Under the pieces are notes generated by a model, which was given only the letters and a program-made list of their open reading frames with translations, ran no database searches and had not been told where the DNA came from. The translations under genes were made by a program, and so were the position numbers. Below, one piece after another: positions 1-6,905 of a stretch of 10,023 bases of DNA (its first letter is position 1; each line of letters opens with the position of its first letter). Source of the stretch: an uncultured beta proteobacterium (GTDB lineage Bacteria; Pseudomonadota; Gammaproteobacteria; Burkholderiales; Burkholderiaceae_C); the NCBI GenBank assembly GCA_903885415.1, contig CAISIP010000122.1, positions 1 through 10,023 on the forward strand. Direction: 5' to 3'.

Positions 1-778
1 CGATCGCCTGAAGGGTCTTCACCACTGAGAATTTTTCGATTGCCTCGAAGATCTTTCCGCGCCGCCGCAATCCGGCGGTATCGATCAGCTCGAAGCGCTG
101 GCCATGGCGTTCGAATGGCACCGAGATGGCGTCGCGCGTCGTACCCGGCTGGTCAAAGGCGACCAACCTCTCTTCACCCAGCCAGGTGTTGATCAGCGTC
201 GACTTGCCGACGTTGGGCCGTCCCGCGACGGCGAGCTTGATGGCGCCGTTGTGCGCCTGCTCGTCAGCCTCCTGCGGGTCGGGCAGTTCGAGCGCGACGA
301 GCGCCGTGTCGAGCAGGTCGCCGATGCCCTGGCCATGTGCCGCCGATACCGCCATCTCGTCGCCCAGACCGAGCTCAAAGAATTCGGACAGTCGGCTTGC
401 GTCCTTCATGCCCTCGGCCTTGTTCGCGACCAGGACGCAGACTTTGCCAAGGCGGCGCAGGTAGCGCGCAATCTCGTGATCCTGCGCCGAGATGCCTTCG
501 CGTGCATCGACCAGGAACAGCACCACGTCGGCCTCAGCGACTGCCTGTCGGGTCTGCTTGCCCATCTCCTTAACGATGCCGCTGCTCGCGTCGGGTTCGA
601 AGCCGCCAGTGTCGACCGCTATGAATTCCTGCTTGCCGTGACGGCCTTTGCCGTAATGGCGGTCTCGGGTCAGGCCCGCAAAGTCGGCAACGATGGCATC
701 GCGTGTCTTGGTCAGGCGGTTGAACAGCGTCGACTTGCCCACATTGGGCCGTCCGACCAGGGCCAGTACGGGGGTCAT
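1..778 (-). CDS. der: Ribosome biogenesis GTPase Der (EngA), partial: N-terminal 259 residues
   Basis: Der is an essential tandem-GTPase that binds the 50S subunit during late ribosome assembly. The ATG at 778-776 opens a frame that stays open to the left edge, giving 259 of the usual ~440-490 residues. Visible are the first P-loop GRPNVGKST (9-17), switch II DTGG (56-59) and NKAE (119-122), then a linker and a second GTPase domain with GRPNVGKST (186-194) and DTAG (233-236). The rest of the second GTPase domain and the C-terminal KH-like domain lie outside. The repeated P-loop separates Der from single-domain Era or Obg. The guanine-specificity motif of domain 1 is NKAE rather than NKxD, which I believe is normal for betaproteobacterial Der. 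The gene starts 28 bp after the bamB stop with no clear Shine-Dalgarno sequence, suggesting readthrough or coupled translation from bamB. Confidence 0.97.
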   Translation of the reverse strand, partial: MTPVLALVGRPNVGKSTLFNRLTKTRDAIVADFAGLTRDRHYGKGRHGKQEFIAVDTGGFEPDASSGIVKEMGKQTRQAVAEADVVLFLVDAREGISAQDHEIARYLRRLGKVCVLVANKAEGMKDASRLSEFFELGLGDEMAVSAAHGQGIGDLLDTALVALELPDPQEADEQAHNGAIKLAVAGRPNVGKSTLINTWLGEERLVAFDQPGTTRDAISVPFERHGQRFELIDTAGLRRRGKIFEAIEKFSVVKTLQAI

Positions 779-806
779 CGCTTGCGGTTCAGGACCCAGT
801 CGGGTC

Positions 807-1949
807 TTAATCGGGACGGAAACCGAAAATGCCGCCCTTTTGGGTGAGAACGACCAAGGTATTGCCAACCAAGACCGGTGCTGCAGCGATCGCCGAGCCG
901 TCGGTAGACACACGCCCCAGTGGCGCCCCATCCGCGCGCGACAGGAAATGCACCCAGCCCTGCGCATCACCGACCACGACCGCAAAATCGAGCGAAAGTG
1001 GCGCGCTCAGTCCGCGGTATTTCAGCCGATCCGAGCTCCAGGCCATCTCGCCATTTTCCCGTTTCCAGGCCATCACCCGGCCGTTGCCTTCGGTGCCGAA
1101 GAGCAATTGCGCATCGCCGGCCAGGCCCTGCGAACCCGAAGCGGGCTTGCTCCACACCGTCGTGCCGCGTACCGTGTTGACACAGCCAACTGCGGACTGG
1201 AAGGAGCGCGCGCACACCACCGGGCCTTCGCGACTGGCACGGCCTACCAGTTCCACCAACCTTTCGATGTCGTTGGTTCCGCGGGCAGTGGCAATCGGCG
1301 CCTCCCAGCGCAGACTGCCGTCGTCCGGGCTGAGTCCGATCAAGCGTCCCGCGTTGCCGGCGACCAAGGTTTCGCCGACGGCCAGCAAGACGCCCAATTG
1401 GCTGAGCACCAGCGACTGGTCACCGGGACGTGCGTAGGTCCACAGCTTTCTGCCGCCCATGGCGTCAAAGGCCGACACGCTGCGGTCCGCCGTGAGTACG
1501 AATACCCGGCCCCCCGCCACCAGCGGCGCGGTGGTTCCCAAGGCGCCCAGCGCTGCGCGCCATATCTCCTTGCCGCCGTCGAGCACGATCAGTTCGTTGG
1601 CCTTGCTGAGCACTGCCGAAAAGCGCCCGTCGCTGCCGACGCCGGCAACGATGGGTTCTGCCAACTGCGTGCGCCACAGGTCCCGACCACTCGCGCCGTC
1701 GATCGCGGCGACAACGCCCTCCGATCCAGCCAGCGTGATGACCCCCGCAGTGACCCTGGCGTCCAGCGCAAACCCAATGTCGCCGATCCTGGTCGTCCAC
1801 GCCAGCGTCGGCGCCACCAGCGCGGGATTGACGCCCAACTCGAGCGGCCTGGGTTTTTCGCTGCTCGCGCACCCGGCAAGCAGGGCGAGTACGCCGATTC
1901 CTGCAACAAGCCGAGCCCCGCGACGGCCCCATGCTGACGCGATGATCAT
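807..1949 (-). CDS. bamB: Outer membrane protein assembly factor BamB (lipoprotein)
   Basis: BamB is the beta-propeller lipoprotein of the BAM complex, which folds beta-barrel proteins into the outer membrane. The 380 residues (E. coli BamB has 392) begin with a lipoprotein signal: basic GRRGAR, a hydrophobic core, and lipobox LAGC with lipidated Cys at 27. Ala28 at +2 (no Asp) predicts outer-membrane sorting. The mature part carries PQQ/WD-like blade motifs of the DG..LW type, seen near 84-93, 162-170, 208-215, 260-266 and 298-304. The ARGTNDIERL stretch (222-231) matches the conserved interblade loop of the family. Two cysteines, C246 and C256, flank a blade turn. The ATG overlaps the yfgM stop by 4 bp (ATGA), so the two are probably translationally coupled; a GGTGA element 4 bp upstream may also help. 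der follows, as in many proteobacteria. Confidence 0.96.
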   Translation of the reverse strand: MIIASAWGRRGARLVAGIGVLALLAGCASSEKPRPLELGVNPALVAPTLAWTTRIGDIGFALDARVTAGVITLAGSEGVVAAIDGASGRDLWRTQLAEPIVAGVGSDGRFSAVLSKANELIVLDGGKEIWRAALGALGTTAPLVAGGRVFVLTADRSVSAFDAMGGRKLWTYARPGDQSLVLSQLGVLLAVGETLVAGNAGRLIGLSPDDGSLRWEAPIATARGTNDIERLVELVGRASREGPVVCARSFQSAVGCVNTVRGTTVWSKPASGSQGLAGDAQLLFGTEGNGRVMAWKRENGEMAWSSDRLKYRGLSAPLSLDFAVVVGDAQGWVHFLSRADGAPLGRVSTDGSAIAAAPVLVGNTLVVLTQKGGIFGFRPD

Positions 1950-2638
1950 GGCGTCACCGCCGAACTGCTGGTCGCGGCGGGCGCTGACGCAGCAGGGCGC
2001 GGGTCCGAACCGAGCGCATTGAGCTTTATCTCGACCAGCCGTCGGTACTCGGTGCGCTCGTCAAAAGCCGCGTAGGCCTTTTGATACTCAGCCTTGGCGT
2101 CGGCAGTTTTGCCTTGCAGGGAGTGGATATCACCCCGTCGGTCGGCGACCAATGCGGAAAAGTCAGGCGGAAATTTGCCATCGAGTTGCGCCAGAGCCTG
2201 GGCATAGTCCTTGGATTGCGTCAGTAACCCGGCCAGCCGCAGCCGGGCGATGGCCTGAAGGCCCGGGTCGGACGCGTTTTCGGACACCCACAGCAGCGCG
2301 GCTTTTGCCTGCTCGGCTTTGCCGGCCTCAGCGTACAGACGCGCCGCCAGAAGCCCGCTATGCTGGGCGTAGGTGGTGGTGGCAAAGCGCTCCTTCATGT
2401 CGCCAAAAGCGCGATCGACCTTGGCCATGTCTGCGAGTTGCGCCATGCGTTCGACTTCGTCGAACATCGCTGCGGCCTGCGTAGCCTGGTTGCGCTGCCA
2501 GTATTGGTAGCCGTTCCAGCCCGCAACGCAGGCCATCACCAGCGCCAGCACCCAGGTGATCAGGTTTCCGTACTGTTTCCAGAAGTGCTTGATCTGATCG
2601 AGTTGTTCCTGCTCTTCGAGGTCGAGTTGATTTGCCAT
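1946..2638 (-). CDS. yfgM: YfgM-type membrane-anchored TPR protein (SecYEG-associated)
   Basis: YfgM is an ancillary partner of the SecYEG translocon that, with PpiD, helps hand secreted proteins to periplasmic chaperones. The 230-residue product has a charged cytoplasmic N-terminus rich in Glu and Gln (residues 7-13), a single transmembrane helix at about 25-44, and a long helical periplasmic part with TPR-like repeats (roughly 90-200, the TPR_21 family layout). It ends in an Ala/Ser/Pro-rich tail (212-230). E. coli YfgM is 206 residues, so the extra length is mainly this tail. It starts 12 bp after the hisS stop, without a strong Shine-Dalgarno sequence, and its stop overlaps the bamB start by 4 bp. 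The hisS-yfgM-bamB-der order strongly supports the assignment. The sequence alone would only say membrane-anchored TPR protein. Confidence 0.92.
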   Translation of the reverse strand: MANQLDLEEQEQLDQIKHFWKQYGNLITWVLALVMACVAGWNGYQYWQRNQATQAAAMFDEVERMAQLADMAKVDRAFGDMKERFATTTYAQHSGLLAARLYAEAGKAEQAKAALLWVSENASDPGLQAIARLRLAGLLTQSKDYAQALAQLDGKFPPDFSALVADRRGDIHSLQGKTADAKAEYQKAYAAFDERTEYRRLVEIKLNALGSDPRPAASAPAATSSSAVTP

Positions 2639-2650
2639 GTCGGTAATGAA

Positions 2651-3964
2651 TTAGGTGTGCGATTGTAGGGTGCAGGCCCATTCGCCGGCGCGGGCGAGTT
2701 CGCGCGTGGTTTGCGTGCCGCTTCCATCGCGCAGCGCCTTGACCGTGACCATGCCCTGGGCCAGTTCGGCGGCGCCAAACACCAGTGCGTAACGCGCGCC
2801 GCTGGCGTCGGCGCGCCGGAACTGCGACTTCATGCTGCCCACCGCATCGCCGGTACCGGCGTGCATTTGCACGCTGATACCGGCCGCCCGCAAGGCCTGC
2901 AGCACTGGGAAAACAAGCGCGTAGGCGCCGGGCTCGGGAACAATGGCGAACGCGTCGAGCGTCGCCGGCGCCACCGACTGTCCGCGCACGCGCACCAGTT
3001 CGAGCACCCGCTCGATGCCCATTCCCCAGCCCACGGCGGGCGTCGGCTTGCCGCCCAGTAGCTCGAACAACCCGTCGTAACGCCCTCCCCCGCACAGCGT
3101 TCCCTGCGCGCCGAGCTCGTCGGTGACAAATTCAAACACCGTGTGACTGTAATAGTCCAGTCCGCGCACGGCGCGCGGGTTGACGCTCCACGGCACCGAG
3201 CAGGCACTGAGCAGCGACTTGACCGCGTCGAAATGCTTTAGTGATGCCTCTCCCAGAAAATCCAGCAGTTGCGGGGCGCCACCGACCAACTCCTGCATCG
3301 CGGGGTTCTTGGTGTCCAGGATGCGCAGCGGATTGGTCCGCAGCCGGCGCTGCGCGTCGGCGTCGAGCAAGGCCGCATGGCGCTCGAAGTAGGCAATCAG
3401 CGCAACCCGGTGCTGCTGGCGCTCCGACGAAACACCCAGGCTGTTGAGTTCGACGCGAACGCCGGGCAGTCCGAGCCGGTCAAGCAACTCGGAGGCCAAC
3501 ACGATGAGTTCCGCGTCGACTTCTGCGCCGGCGAAGCCCAGGGCTTCGGCGCCAAGTTGGTAGAACTGGCGATAGCGTCCGCGCTGCGGCCGCTCATGGC
3601 GAAACATCGGGCCGATGTAATAGAGCCGCTTGCCGCCATCGTAGGTCAGGTTGTGCTCTATGGCCGCCCGCACCACTCCAGGCGTGTTCTCGGGGCGCAA
3701 GGTCAGCTGTTCACCATTAAGCCGGTCTTCGAACGAGTACATCTCCTTTTCGACGATGTCGGTGGTTTCCCCGGTCCCTTTGACGAACAACTGGGTGTAT
3801 TCGACGATCGGCGTGCGGATGCTGCCGTAGGCGCAGGCGCCCATGAGCGCGCGCACATGCTGCTCAAACCATTCCCACTGCGCCGATTCGGGCGGATAGA
3901 TATCGTTCATGCCCTTTACCGCGGCAAGCTTTCTCCCCATCGGAGTGCTGTGTAAATCGTTCAT
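2651..3964 (-). CDS. hisS: Histidine--tRNA ligase (HisRS)
   Basis: This cytoplasmic class II synthetase charges tRNA-His with histidine. The 437 residues match the normal bacterial length. Class II motif 2 is at 121-136 with FRHERPQRGR. The HisRS-specific histidine-binding motif RGLDYY is at 267-272, GGGRYDGL at 292-299, and motif 3 with GWGMGIERV at 312-320 supplies the conserved Arg. The C-terminal part from about 335 is the anticodon-binding domain, including SMKSQFRRAD (377-386). These motifs rule out the HisZ paralogue, which lacks several of them. The ATG at 3964-3962 is chosen because it follows the ispG stop by only 11 bp. ATGs at residues 9 and 19 are possible later starts, but the conserved KLAAVKGMNDI segment begins at 12, so only the first two leave it intact. 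No strong Shine-Dalgarno sequence is seen. Confidence 0.98.
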   Translation of the reverse strand: MNDLHSTPMGRKLAAVKGMNDIYPPESAQWEWFEQHVRALMGACAYGSIRTPIVEYTQLFVKGTGETTDIVEKEMYSFEDRLNGEQLTLRPENTPGVVRAAIEHNLTYDGGKRLYYIGPMFRHERPQRGRYRQFYQLGAEALGFAGAEVDAELIVLASELLDRLGLPGVRVELNSLGVSSERQQHRVALIAYFERHAALLDADAQRRLRTNPLRILDTKNPAMQELVGGAPQLLDFLGEASLKHFDAVKSLLSACSVPWSVNPRAVRGLDYYSHTVFEFVTDELGAQGTLCGGGRYDGLFELLGGKPTPAVGWGMGIERVLELVRVRGQSVAPATLDAFAIVPEPGAYALVFPVLQALRAAGISVQMHAGTGDAVGSMKSQFRRADASGARYALVFGAAELAQGMVTVKALRDGSGTQTTRELARAGEWACTLQSHT

Positions 3965-3975
3965 CGGTAGACGCT

Positions 3976-5244
3976 TCAGGCGGTCTGGGCATCGGCGCCA
4001 AAGCGCTTGGCGATGTAGTCTTGCACCACTGCCTGAAAGTCGCTGGCGATGGTGTCGCCGCGCAAGGTCATGCGTTTTTCACCGTCGATGAATACCGGCG
4101 CTGCCGGCGCTTCGCCGGTTCCCGGCAGGCTGATGCCGATGTCGGCATGCTTGCTTTCGCCCGGGCCATTGACGATGCAGCCCATTACCGCGACCTTGAG
4201 CTTCTCGACACCCGGGTACTGCTTGCGCCAGACGGGCATCTGCGCACGCAGGAAGTCGTCGATCTGCTGGGTCAGCTCCTGGAAGGTCGTGCTGGTGGTG
4301 CGGCCGCATCCCGGGCATGCGGTCACGCTGGGGACGAAGGATCGAAGGCCCAGCGACTGCAGTATCTCGGAGGCGACGACGACCTCCTGGGTGCGCGATT
4401 CACCGGGCGCGGGGGTCAGCGAGACGCGGATCGTGTCGCCTATGCCCTCTTGCAGCAGGATCGACAGAGCCGTCGCCGAAGCGACGGTTCCCTTGGTGCC
4501 CATGCCGGCCTCGGTGAGGCCGAGGTGCAACGCGTAGTCGCAGCGGCGTGCGAGCGCACGGTAGACCGAGACCAAGTCCTGTACGCCGCTGACCTTGCAT
4601 GAAAGAATAATCTGGTTCGCGTCGAGCCCCATCTTGTGCGCCTGGTCGGCCGACTCCAGCGCCGACCGGACCAAGGCCTCGTACATCACCTGTTTGGCGC
4701 TCCAGGGCGTGGCCCGGCGGCCGTTTTCATCCATCAGCGCGGCAAGCAGTTCCTGGTCCAGGCTGCCCCAATTCACGCCGATCCGCACGGGCTTGTCCCA
4801 TCGCATTGCGACTTCGATCATTTGCGCGAACTGCCGGTCGTGCTTATCGCCCTTGCCCACATTGCCGGGGTTGATGCGGTACTTCGAAAGCGCTTTGGCG
4901 CAGTCTGGAAAATCGCTCAGCAGCCGGTGGCCGTTGTAGTGAAAGTCGCCAATCAGCGGAACGTCGATGCCCATGCGGTCCAGCTGCTCGCGCACATGCG
5001 CCACGGCCTTGGCGGCCTCAGGCGTGTCTACCGTGATGCGAACCAGTTCGGAGCCTGCCTGCGCCAGTTCCTTGACCTGGATCGCAGTGGCGATCGCGTC
5101 GGCCGTGGCGGTGTTGGTCATCGACTGCACCCGCACCGGCGCGTCGCCGCCAACGCTCACAACGCGCGATCCCCACGCCACCCTGGCCTGACGCGAGCGC
5201 CGCGCGCCGCTACCAGCGGATTCAATCGGTTCGTTCAATTCCAT
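3976..5244 (-). CDS. ispG: 4-hydroxy-3-methylbut-2-en-1-yl diphosphate synthase IspG (GcpE)
   Basis: IspG catalyses the penultimate step of the non-mevalonate (MEP) pathway, reductively converting the cyclic diphosphate MEcPP to HMBPP with a [4Fe-4S] cluster. The 422-residue protein has the N-terminal TIM-barrel segment (VQSMTNTATAD at 39-49, GDFHYNGH at 99-106, INPGNVGKGDKH at 124-135). The C-terminal cluster domain has ligands C310 and C313 in ACPGCGRT, C356 in MGCIVNGPGE and Glu363. All four ligands are present, so the enzyme looks functional. It is longer than the E. coli enzyme (372 residues) because of extra sequence between the barrel and the cluster domain, as in other betaproteobacteria. 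The ATG lies 23 bp inside the 3' end of rodZ and has a GGTGAAGGA ribosome-binding sequence there, indicating coupling with rodZ. hisS follows after 11 bp. Confidence 0.98.
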   Translation of the reverse strand: MELNEPIESAGSGARRSRQARVAWGSRVVSVGGDAPVRVQSMTNTATADAIATAIQVKELAQAGSELVRITVDTPEAAKAVAHVREQLDRMGIDVPLIGDFHYNGHRLLSDFPDCAKALSKYRINPGNVGKGDKHDRQFAQMIEVAMRWDKPVRIGVNWGSLDQELLAALMDENGRRATPWSAKQVMYEALVRSALESADQAHKMGLDANQIILSCKVSGVQDLVSVYRALARRCDYALHLGLTEAGMGTKGTVASATALSILLQEGIGDTIRVSLTPAPGESRTQEVVVASEILQSLGLRSFVPSVTACPGCGRTTSTTFQELTQQIDDFLRAQMPVWRKQYPGVEKLKVAVMGCIVNGPGESKHADIGISLPGTGEAPAAPVFIDGEKRMTLRGDTIASDFQAVVQDYIAKRFGADAQTA

Positions 5245-6082
5245 TTTCCTTCACCAGCAATCGTGCCACGTTATTCCTAGAAAGCGGCGTCAGGTCGACG
5301 CGTTGTCCGCGCAGCAGCAGTTCGGTGGAATCCACCCTGCCTACCGTCACCGAAAGAGGCATCGCGCCGCCCGCGCTGGCAGTTTCTCCCCGGCCCATGG
5401 TCCGGCTGAGTTTGACCACCCCCGCAGCATCGGTAACGCCGATCCAGGACGACTCGCGCGTGGTAAATACCAGCAGGTCGGCCACTGTGCCCGGTGCGCC
5501 GGGGTTGCTGGCGGCCGCGGCGGGGGGTAGCGGCGCCTGGACCACTGCGCTTGGGACGCCCAGCATCGCCGGCTCGGGCGCTGCGCGACTGCTTGACGCA
5601 GTGCTGAGCGCCGACAGCCATTGGTCGGCCACTTCCCTAATCCGCTCTACCGGCGGAAGCCACCACAACGCGAGGGCGCAGAGCAACAACGCCGCAGCGG
5701 TCAAGGCAGTGGGCTTCGACACCGAAGGCGCAGGACGCCCGCCAAGACGCGGCCTGCGCAAATCCCCTATCCCGGCTCCAAGGTCGGCAGCGGGCAGCGC
5801 GGCCGGATGTCCAGGCAGCAGGCGCAATATCGGCTCGGCGTCGATCTTCAGACTGCGACAAATACTGGAAGCCAGCCCGCGTATAAAAACCGCGCCGGGC
5901 AGCAGATCGAATTGGTCCGCTTCAAGCGCGACCAACTTCGCGACCGGCACCTTGAGCGACGCTGACAAAGCCGCGATATGCAAACCGCTGCGTTCGCGTG
6001 CGCTCTTCAACATCGCCCCCGCCGTGAGCGGTGTGTCTGGCGTCGGATCCGCGCCGGCGGTGGAAAGCTTGCCATCACTCAT
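5222..6082 (-). CDS. rodZ: RodZ-like cell-shape protein (HTH_25, single TM, DUF4115)
   Basis: RodZ links the MreB cytoskeleton to the wall-elongation machinery. The 286-residue product has the family layout: a cytoplasmic helix-turn-helix domain at about 20-90 (GAMLKSARERSGL and LPGAVFIRGLA are typical), one transmembrane helix at about 124-143 ending in WWLPP, an Ala/Pro/Ser-rich periplasmic linker (about 160-200), and a C-terminal DUF4115 beta domain (about 202-277). I start it at ATG 6082-6080, not at an upstream in-frame TTG (6127), because the ATG has GAGGGG 6 bp upstream and gives a short 8-bp overlap with pilF (ATGAGTGATG). The 3' end overlaps ispG by 23 bp. Position between pilF and ispG is the standard rodZ locus. 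At the site of the E. coli MreB-contacting Tyr64, this protein appears to have Leu70. A plain HTH-membrane protein of other function is less likely. Confidence 0.9.
   Translation of the reverse strand: MSDGKLSTAGADPTPDTPLTAGAMLKSARERSGLHIAALSASLKVPVAKLVALEADQFDLLPGAVFIRGLASSICRSLKIDAEPILRLLPGHPAALPAADLGAGIGDLRRPRLGGRPAPSVSKPTALTAAALLLCALALWWLPPVERIREVADQWLSALSTASSSRAAPEPAMLGVPSAVVQAPLPPAAAASNPGAPGTVADLLVFTTRESSWIGVTDAAGVVKLSRTMGRGETASAGGAMPLSVTVGRVDSTELLLRGQRVDLTPLSRNNVARLLVKENGIERTD
5247..5255 (-). promoter_or_regulatory. ispG ribosome-binding site inside rodZ
   Basis: The purine-rich GGTGAAGGA on the minus strand lies 2 bp before ATG 5244 and within the rodZ 3' coding end. The GGTGA part (6 bp from the start) has the more usual spacing, while AAGGA is unusually close. 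It supports the 422-residue IspG start even though this start overlaps rodZ by 23 bp. Confidence 0.6.
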
Positions 6083-6902
6083 CGAATGCCCCTCGATCAA
6101 AGGAAGCCAGTTCGCGCGACTGTGCAAATCGCTTGCGTAACTGGATACCGAGTTGCTCCACTGCTTGCCGATTGTCGAGTCGACGCTCGACTTTTATTCC
6201 CAGCCAAAGCGATTGTGCATTAGCCAGTTCACTGTTGTTCAAGCGACGCAGATAGAACTGAGCGGCAATCGGCTCGCCGCGCTGAAACAGCAGCAGGGCC
6301 AAGTTGTAGCCAGTGATCGGATTGGCCGGATCAAGCTCGTAAGAACGTTGAAAGCTCGTCTGTGCGTCGGCGTCGCGTCCGGCGTCCAACTGGCACAGTC
6401 CCTGGGTGAGGAAGGTTTTGGGCCGGTCCGGGTACATCGGGTCGGCCAGTGCCCGGCTAAAAAAATCCAGCGCCTGCGCGTGCCGGCCCTGCTGGCAGAT
6501 CAGCCAGCCGTAGTTATTCAGGGCCCGCGCATCCATCGGGTTGATCGCCAGCGCGCGGCGAAAACTCTCTTCGGCAAGAATTCGGTCACCCAGGCGCATG
6601 TAAACCAGGCCGCGCAGATTGTAGGCGTCGCCAAATCCAGGGTCCGCAGCGATCGCTTGCTTGAGTTCATCGAGTGCGATGGTGGTTTGTCCATTCTCGA
6701 AGTAGCCCAGCGCCAACTCCAGACGAATGCGCGCGCGCTTGCGTGCCAGTGGCTCGTCAGAATCGGTCACCAGGTCGGCCCCGGCGCTGCGGACAAGATC
6801 TCCTGGCGCGCACGCGACTAGCTCGACGCAGGTCATAACTGCGATCAGGCATCCGATCGTGGCTTGCAGGGCATGCCACGATCCATGCAAGCGCAGCCGC
6901 AT
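6075..6902 (-). CDS. pilF: Type IV pilus pilotin lipoprotein PilF/PilW (TPR repeats)
   Basis: PilF (called PilW in Neisseria) is an outer-membrane lipoprotein that helps localise and assemble the PilQ secretin for type IV pili. The 275 residues start with a signal peptide ending in lipobox LVAC, with lipidated Cys31. The mature part is almost all TPR repeats: about 57-90 (ALGYFENGQ), 91-124 (AYNLRGLVYMRLGD), 125-158 (ALNNYGWLICQQGR), 163-194 and 195-230 (YNLALLLFQRGE). The DEPLARKRARIRLELALGYF segment (49-68) is typical of this family, and length fits (~250 residues). The ATG follows the rlmN stop by 3 bp and has AGGAGGG 7 bp upstream. The 3' end overlaps rodZ by 8 bp. rlmN-pilF-rodZ-ispG is a known order in Pseudomonas and betaproteobacteria. 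No other pilus genes are in this window, so whether the organism makes type IV pili is not shown. Confidence 0.9.
   Translation of the reverse strand: MRLRLHGSWHALQATIGCLIAVMTCVELVACAPGDLVRSAGADLVTDSDEPLARKRARIRLELALGYFENGQTTIALDELKQAIAADPGFGDAYNLRGLVYMRLGDRILAEESFRRALAINPMDARALNNYGWLICQQGRHAQALDFFSRALADPMYPDRPKTFLTQGLCQLDAGRDADAQTSFQRSYELDPANPITGYNLALLLFQRGEPIAAQFYLRRLNNSELANAQSLWLGIKVERRLDNRQAVEQLGIQLRKRFAQSRELASFDRGAFDE
6089..6094 (-). promoter_or_regulatory. rodZ ribosome-binding site (decides the start)
   Basis: GAGGGG on the minus strand ends 6 bp before ATG 6082. It lies inside the 3' end of pilF. Its presence, and its absence before the in-frame TTG at 6127, supports the shorter 286-residue RodZ. 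Confidence 0.75.
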
Positions 6903-6905
6903 GAC

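Noticed and set aside
104..847. 247-residue plus-strand frame opposite der
   Set aside because: The minus strand encodes both Der P-loops here. The plus-strand product has no recognisable motif.
693..1937. 414-residue open frame on the plus strand opposite bamB
   Set aside because: It is antisense to a clear BamB with signal peptide and blade motifs. It shows no domain, and its Arg/Ala/Gln-rich composition is what GC-rich third-position bias produces on the opposite strand.
3269..3955. 228-residue plus-strand frame opposite hisS
   Set aside because: It is the shadow of the HisRS frame, with no domain or ribosome-binding site.
6083..6127. 15-residue N-terminal extension of RodZ from a TTG
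   Set aside because: TTG has no ribosome-binding site and would make a 53-bp overlap with pilF. The ATG at 6082 has a good Shine-Dalgarno sequence and an 8-bp overlap.
5325..6140. 271-residue plus-strand frame opposite rodZ
   Set aside because: It has low-complexity Ala/Ser/Arg composition and covers the RodZ linker and TM region. It is explained by codon bias.
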